Shown: positions 59,473 through 64,000 of the stretch, in pieces
How the letters are laid out: every line of letters begins with the position of its first letter
How positions within the stretch are numbered: the first letter of the stretch is position 1
Assembly (NCBI RefSeq): GCF_000759675.1
Contig: NZ_BAWM01000021.1
Location: forward strand, 225,950 to 289,949
Origin: Neobacillus niacini
Lineage (GTDB): Bacteria > Bacillota > Bacilli > Bacillales > Cytobacillaceae
Reading direction: 5' to 3'
Length of the DNA stretch: 64,000 nucleotides
Program-made: the position numbers and the translations under genes
Notes under the pieces: model-generated
Seen by the model: the letters and a program-made list of their open reading frames with translations, nothing else
Told to the model about the DNA's origin: nothing
Databases searched by the model: none

Positions 59473-60468
59473 ATGAAACCAATAATCGGAATTACAATGG
59501 GGGACGCAGCAGGTATTGGTCCAGAAGTTATTGTTAAAGCCCTTGATCACAAAGAAGTGTATCAAAATTGTCATCCTTTAGTAATCGGGGATGCGAAAAT
59601 TTTAGAAAAAGTTAAACCTATTGTGCAATTAACATTACAGATAAATCCTATTAAAGATCCATCTGAAGCGAAATTTGAATACGGTACAATCGATGTGATT
59701 GATTTAGATCTTTTACCTATCGACCTACCTTTTGGAGAAGTTTCAGCTACTGCAGGTGACGCTGCGTTTCAATATTTAGCAAAAGCAGTAGATCTAGCGA
59801 AAGAGAAAAAGATCGATTCTATATGTACAGCTCCTTTGAATAAAGAGGCTCTGCATAAGGGTGGTCATTTATATCCTGGACATACTGAAATTCTTGCTGA
59901 ATTGACGGATACCGAAGACTTTTCTATGATGCTCACTACACCGAACTTAAGAGTTATCCATTTAACCACTCATATGGGATTAATTAAAGCAATAGAAAGC
60001 ATTAATCCAGAAAGAACATATAAAGTTATAAAATTAGCACACGATACTCTTTCAAAAGCAGGCTTCCATAATCCAAGTATAGCTGTCTGTGGAATCAATC
60101 CACACGCTGGAGAAAATGGGTTGTTTGGCAATGGAGAAGAAGAAGAAAAATTAATGCCTGGGATTGAAAAGGCACAATCTGAAGGAATAAATGTAACGGG
60201 CCCACTCCCTGCTGATACATTGTTTTTTAGAGCAGGAAGAGGAGATTTTGATATCGTAGTTGCCTGTTATCATGACCAAGGACATGCCCCAATCAAAGTA
60301 ATGGGAATCGAAGAGGGCGTAAATATTACAGTAGGATTAAAAGGTGGTATTATTCGAACATCTGTCGATCACGGCACAGCCTTTGATATTGCTGGAAAGA
60401 ATATTGCCGACGAAAAAAGCATGTTAGCTGCAATCCGTTCAGCCATTGAGTTGGCACCGAAGAGATAA
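59473..60468 (+). CDS. pdxA2: 4-phospho-D-threonate/erythronate dehydrogenase (PdxA2)
   Basis: NAD-dependent, metal-dependent oxidative decarboxylase of 331 aa, a PdxA paralogue. It has GITMGDAAGIGPEVIVKAL, CTAPLNKEALHKGGHLYPGHTEILAEL (metal histidine), CGINPHAGENGLFG, PADTLFFRA and CYHDQGHAPIK with further metal-binding histidines. It starts 2 bases after the kinase stop. Together the kinase and PdxA2 turn a C4 sugar acid into dihydroxyacetone phosphate and CO2. A role in vitamin B6 synthesis is unlikely in this operon and in a DXP-independent Bacillus. Confidence 0.93.
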   Translation: MKPIIGITMGDAAGIGPEVIVKALDHKEVYQNCHPLVIGDAKILEKVKPIVQLTLQINPIKDPSEAKFEYGTIDVIDLDLLPIDLPFGEVSATAGDAAFQYLAKAVDLAKEKKIDSICTAPLNKEALHKGGHLYPGHTEILAELTDTEDFSMMLTTPNLRVIHLTTHMGLIKAIESINPERTYKVIKLAHDTLSKAGFHNPSIAVCGINPHAGENGLFGNGEEEEKLMPGIEKAQSEGINVTGPLPADTLFFRAGRGDFDIVVACYHDQGHAPIKVMGIEEGVNITVGLKGGIIRTSVDHGTAFDIAGKNIADEKSMLAAIRSAIELAPKR

Positions 60469-60500
60469 TAATAAAATTAGTTCTAAATTGCTCAAATGAT

Positions 60501-60536
60501 AAAAGCCGATATTCCTAAGAGGAAAATCGGCTTTTT
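60501..60536 (+). terminator. Terminator of the sugar-acid operon
   Basis: AAAAGCCGAT and ATCGGCTTTTT close an inner TTCCT/AGGAA stem. Confidence 0.88.
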
Positions 60537-61031
60537 GGTTGAATTCCCGTGCCTGTCACTCCCCGATTAAATTACCCCAAAATTAGTTGGAATAGAAGGT
60601 TGAATGGAGAGTTTTCTGACTTACCAAAGGCATTTTCAAATCCTAAGTTGATTCTGTTATATATTGTATTTGGCAATTAAAAAATGCTATAAACGGCAGT
60701 ATCTCTTTTGAATGTAAAAAGAGCCAAAATACGCAAATAGTGCATAAAAACTTGCATATTTTAGGCTCTTTAATTGTATTCCTTATTGTGATAAAGAACC
60801 CAATAGTTTAAGTAGAAACCTTCACAATCTCTTATACATGTTAACATAAGTTCTAGAATCTAACTCATTACAAAAAGACGCTTTACCTATTCCGGAAAAG
60901 CGTACAATAATTCAATAAAGATATATCAGGAATGATCATATGTATAGGGATTATTACTTCAAGAGATATACCTTATTCTTTCCGTTCAAGTGAATGAGTA
61001 CAGACACCTAATTTTTTTATTTCTTAGCAAT
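60537..61031. other. Intergenic region with hairpins
   Basis: A GTGCCTGTCAC word at 60549 follows the terminator. A long hairpin lies at 60717-60773 (AAAGAGCC / GGCTCTTT with inner AAAATA and TATTTT arms), probably a terminator for the minus-strand gene at 61032. A smaller one lies near 60879-60903 (ACGCTTT / AAAGCGT). No gene was seen. Confidence 0.5.
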
Positions 61032-62024
61032 CTATTTTCGATCGAGTGTATGAGGAGGTTCTTCCATCCATTCTCGTTCAATCAACATTTCTATTCCATC
61101 TTTACCGTAAATCATGATCTCAATAAGAAATTTGGAGTATTGCGTGGCCAAGTCGATTCTCGTTGCTGTGGAAATTGCGTGGCCGATATAGGTAATGGCG
61201 GTTGAATTAGCCAATGTAATCATCCCCATAATGAGTCGATCTGAAAAGGGGGGTAAGGTCGATAAAGATACTGTAGCATTAATCATTGAGTTTTCTGGAA
61301 GATCATCTTTAGTTAGAGTATCGTTTAAAAACTCTATTTGCTTTTGGGCCAGTTTCTTTCCTCGAATTAGATAATTTTTGATGTTTTCATCTTTGACAAT
61401 CTGAATAAATGCCGTTAAAAAAGTTTTGCCAAGCAGGTTACGTTCACTATTGAAAAATATATCAGTTAATTCTAAAACATTTAATGGCCGACTGGGTACA
61501 AACCATTTAGATAAAATAGTTCCCTTTTCTTTTAAGAATTCGATGCGATCTGGATAGGGAATAAATTGAGGCCTATCATAAATTCCTTTTGTAAGCATCA
61601 TCTGGACTGACTGATTATAAAACTCTAAAAAAGAAGTTATACGTTTTGAAAAAAACAAGCGTACGTCTTCACGGGCTACACTTGTCAACAACATGCCATC
61701 ATTCATAATCGCAATCTTGCACATACTGTATAAATAACTAAGTGAAATAGGATCGGAAAATAAAGGGGGTGCAGATAAGTTTACATCCTCCTCCGTATAT
61801 CCCCTTGGAACAGGGAACTTTTCTTGAATAAACATGTTCTTAATCTCTTCGAGATAGTTTTGAGTGGTATTCAAAGATTCAGAAAGTAATGGTCTTAATT
61901 CTTCATCTTTAAGGTGTTTTAAGAAATATTTCGATAAACATACGTTCATACTATCACTAATATAAGTTGTCCATAGCGCCCCAATCTCTGTTGATGTAAA
62001 ACCGACCTCATGCTTGTTATTCAT
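61032..62024 (-). CDS. DUF3231 family protein
   Basis: Protein of 330 aa made of two similar helical halves, each opening with a T-S-T-E-I-G-A-L-W-like segment or a diverged version and containing a D/E-x2-L-x-x-x-L pattern. PRGYTEEDVNLSAPPLFSDP and DLPENSMINATVSLSTLPPFSDRL are the paired proline-rich turns. ATG 62024 follows GGAGAAGGGG. DUF3231 proteins are found almost only in spore formers and have a ferritin-like helical look. Function is unknown. Confidence 0.85.
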   Translation of the reverse strand: MNNKHEVGFTSTEIGALWTTYISDSMNVCLSKYFLKHLKDEELRPLLSESLNTTQNYLEEIKNMFIQEKFPVPRGYTEEDVNLSAPPLFSDPISLSYLYSMCKIAIMNDGMLLTSVAREDVRLFFSKRITSFLEFYNQSVQMMLTKGIYDRPQFIPYPDRIEFLKEKGTILSKWFVPSRPLNVLELTDIFFNSERNLLGKTFLTAFIQIVKDENIKNYLIRGKKLAQKQIEFLNDTLTKDDLPENSMINATVSLSTLPPFSDRLIMGMITLANSTAITYIGHAISTATRIDLATQYSKFLIEIMIYGKDGIEMLIEREWMEEPPHTLDRK

Positions 62025-62177
62025 TGCCCCTTCTCCTTCCAAAGATTGAACTTCGTTTTAATATAATTTCCCTTTATAACATTATGCGTAAAATTCGAGG
62101 TTTCTATGAATGGCTTGTTGGAAGTTAATTAAGCATAGAAAAAATATTTGGAGCTTTATTGCATCATATTCTATAAT

Positions 62178-62271
62178 CTGGCCCGATTGCTGAACAAAGA
62201 TCAAACAGAACTCTTCCACTAAACTGCCAGTTAGTGGAACAAGAAAAAGAGCTGCCGCAGCAACCCTTTTT
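62178..62271. repeat. Dispersed intergenic element with two hairpins
   Basis: It contains GGCCCGATTGCTG (the reverse of CAACAATCGGGCC near 53130), CCACTAA/TTAGTGG arms at 62216-62237, and GCTGCCGCAGC followed by CAACCCTTTTTT, which would act as a terminator. Confidence 0.5.
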
Positions 62272-62410
62272 TACACTAAAGCACTCCGTTAATTTAAGTA
62301 CAATTCTTCACAAACTCACAAATCGTTAATATTCATAATAAAAAACTGCAGAAAGCTCGTTTACACCAACTTATCTTTTTCCGTACCCCTACAAAATCAA
62401 AGTTATTGGT

Positions 62411-62640
62411 GATATTGAACTAGCTAATAAAGAAGTATGAATAAGTGAATTTGTTGCTATCTTATCGCATGAGCTTAAATCACCCATAACTGCTGTGATG
62501 TTTTAGTTGGAAGCAATTATCGAAAAGTAGGTCTGTATCAAGATCGGTTAGATATTTGAAAAGGTGCTACAAGATGATGGGAGAGATTCAGGAACTAGCA
62601 ATGGATATGGTGGAAATCTATCTAATGAAACACACTGTAA
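62411..62640 (+). pseudogene. Sensor histidine kinase remnant (HisKA region)
   Basis: The plus strand reads SEFVAILSHELKSPITAVMF (the phosphoacceptor H-box), a stop, LEAIIEK, a stop, then VGLYQDRLDI. After a frame change it reads YKMMGEIQELAMDMVEI. This is the dimerisation helix pair of a VanS-like kinase with at least four stops and one frameshift; no ATPase domain remains. Confidence 0.75.
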
Positions 62641-62762
62641 TTGAATCTAAATTTTATAAGAATGTACTTATTGGATATCGTTAATGAAAGCACCTAACGG
62701 CTGCAACATTACAATTAATCAAAGAATAATCTCTTCTTTAGTATGCCTTTTTAAGAGTATCA

Positions 62763-63389
62763 TTACATATTTGAAATGGCTTCACGTGTTGTCCATGTAG
62801 CACTACTGAAAGCTCGGTAGTTCGTAACAGCAGCATGAAAATCGTTTTCACTAATCGTGGCAGTTGCATCGTAAACAACAGCTGTCTTGAAGCCATTTTC
62901 GATTAAATCTCTCATATGCGATTCAACACATACGTTTGATAATACCCCAGCCAAAATTACTTGTTCTTTTCTGCGTTGCCTTAGTTGATAGACCAGATCA
63001 TTTGTCTGAGGACTGGCCACCTTGTGCGGTGTTGCAATGACGGATGTTTTGTCCCAGATATACGGAGCTAAAGTTGGAACATAATCGGCTTCCGGAGTTG
63101 GAGGACTATATTGATTTAATTTCTGATAAACACGCAAATTAATCAACATCTCTTGTTCGTTCCCTGTAAACTGCCAATCATAGTCATGTGGATATAAAAA
63201 GTGTGGGGAAACAAAGAGCTGATAACCTTTACTACGGGCAGTGCTTAATAGAAGTTCCAAGTTGGCTAAAGTATTATTCTGTTTAATGTTAGCCTTTGTC
63301 AAATGATATCCTCTTCCGCCTGGAGACAAAAAGTCATTTTGAGGGTCAGTAATAACTATTGCAGTATTCGCTGGGTTTGGTTTAAACAT
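62763..63389 (-). CDS. Isochorismatase-family cysteine hydrolase
   Basis: Soluble hydrolase of 208 aa. The family triad is visible: D15 in ITDPQNDF, a lysine near 123 in ATPHKVASPQTNDL, and C154 in AGVLSNVCVESHMRD. AGGTGGG precedes the ATG. The longer loop between 65 and 110 and the GRGYHL opening set it apart from nicotinamidase; it resembles the YcaC/cysteine-hydrolase group of unknown substrate. It stands alone. Confidence 0.88.
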   Translation of the reverse strand: MFKPNPANTAIVITDPQNDFLSPGGRGYHLTKANIKQNNTLANLELLLSTARSKGYQLFVSPHFLYPHDYDWQFTGNEQEMLINLRVYQKLNQYSPPTPEADYVPTLAPYIWDKTSVIATPHKVASPQTNDLVYQLRQRRKEQVILAGVLSNVCVESHMRDLIENGFKTAVVYDATATISENDFHAAVTNYRAFSSATWTTREAISNM

Positions 63390-64000
63390 AGAATTGTTCC
63401 CACCTTTTTTATGTTTTCACTTATCGATTATATGAACTACATTGATTAAAAATTCCTTAGGAAAATGAAATTTTGAATTTAATGAGTGACAATAAAGTGC
63501 GGATAAACAAATACAACTATTGCATAGAAACCCCATTTCTTTTTTTTGTATTATTTCCTTCCAATAAACATAAAAAAGAGCTGTATTCCACCTCTCACTT
63601 GTTCAACCTGCCCCGTAAGCACTATAAGAAAAAGGCCGCCGAAAATGGCAGCCAGATATTCAACTCTTGCATGCGTTAGTTCTATAAGAAATTAAGCCTA
63701 ATTAGTATCCCATGATGATTCCTCATTAGTTAAACTATTTTCAACAATAAGATATTCGTCTTTGTTTACAAAAATGAATATCTAGCGATTTGATAGGATA
63801 GGGCTTATTGAACTCCCTCAGTTTGATACGAATATCTCTTGAATGCTCACTTATTCGCAGGATTTCGTAACCCTTGTAATTGGATTTACGGGTAATTGAA
63901 ATGAGTTCAGATCATCTTGGCTTCGTGAAGGCATAGTTAAATAAAGGAGTTAGCTACTACTCCATATTTTACCATTTAATGTACATCTCCACGCCGCCCC
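63390..64000. other. Non-coding right edge
   Basis: No supported gene was seen. A frame at 63473-63679 runs through a GGCCGCCGAAAATGGCAGCC hairpin and has no ribosome binding site or family. Confidence 0.5.

Noticed and set aside
59473..60468. PdxA of vitamin B6 synthesis
   Set aside because: Operon partners are a DUF1537 kinase and a KdgT-type carrier, which define the PdxA2 sugar-acid branch.
63473..63679. 68-codon frame at the right edge
   Set aside because: It runs through a GC-rich hairpin, lacks a ribosome binding site and has no family.

Overview
The window reads as chromosome of an endospore-forming Bacillaceae (Bacillus, Neobacillus or a relative). The evidence is a gerA-type germination operon, a Spo0E-like phosphatase, YjcZ-type and CotB-like spore proteins, low-GC DNA, AGGAGG ribosome binding sites, frequent TTG/GTG starts and a SAM-I (S-box) riboswitch. 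No rRNA, tRNA or CRISPR array was seen.

Region 1 (1-11.8 kb) is a thiol and sulfur catabolism block. It holds a PatB/MalY-type C-S lyase (cut by the window edge), a sigma-54 activator, a TcyABC-like cystine importer, sulfide:quinone oxidoreductase, a DUF1641 protein, a CstB-like persulfide dioxygenase-rhodanese, a TauE/SafE transporter split in two by an in-frame stop, RidA, and a cysteine-dioxygenase-type cupin. Four GG-N10-GC (-24/-12) promoters lie in front of the transcription units. Each has a related palindrome-like element ending exactly 107 bp upstream of its GG, and the terminator-palindrome-promoter module is duplicated. This looks like one sigma-54 regulon covering cyst(e)ine uptake, H2S release and sulfide/persulfide oxidation.

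Region 2 (12-22.6 kb) has D-serine dehydratase divergent from an XRE-cupin regulator, with three copies of one palindrome between them. It also has small stand-alone enzymes (SRPBCC, GyrI-like, VOC, GNAT), an ArsR-type regulator leading a three-gene ABC-2 exporter operon, a TSUP permease and an unrecognised winged-helix-like protein. Region 3 (22.9-34.3 kb) has a 967-residue secreted protein with ten repeats, a decayed phage/ICE replication module, sporulation genes and the ger operon with a 50-residue fourth gene.

Region 4 (34.4-46.3 kb) starts with a cluster of gene remnants. It continues into a D-amino-acid peptide locus: DppA-type D-aminopeptidase, divergent from asparaginase, a five-gene Dpp-type ABC importer, an AAA+ regulator without GAFTGA, a P1-family aminopeptidase and D-amino-acid transaminase. 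Region 5 (46.3-54.9 kb) has an SDR pseudogene, homoserine dehydrogenase under a SAM riboswitch, a SurA_N lipoprotein, a Kiwa-like antiphage pair in kwaB-kwaA order, an IS110 remnant, a frameshifted CotB-like gene and a truncated Rrf2 gene.

Region 6 (55-60.5 kb) is a four-carbon sugar-acid operon: KdgT-type permease, DtnK/OtnK-type kinase and PdxA2. In front is a PrpR_N regulator with a degenerate AAA+ domain, facing a sigma-A promoter bracketed by two matching palindromes. Region 7 (60.5-64 kb) has a DUF3231 protein, a histidine kinase remnant, an isochorismatase-family hydrolase and a non-coding right edge.
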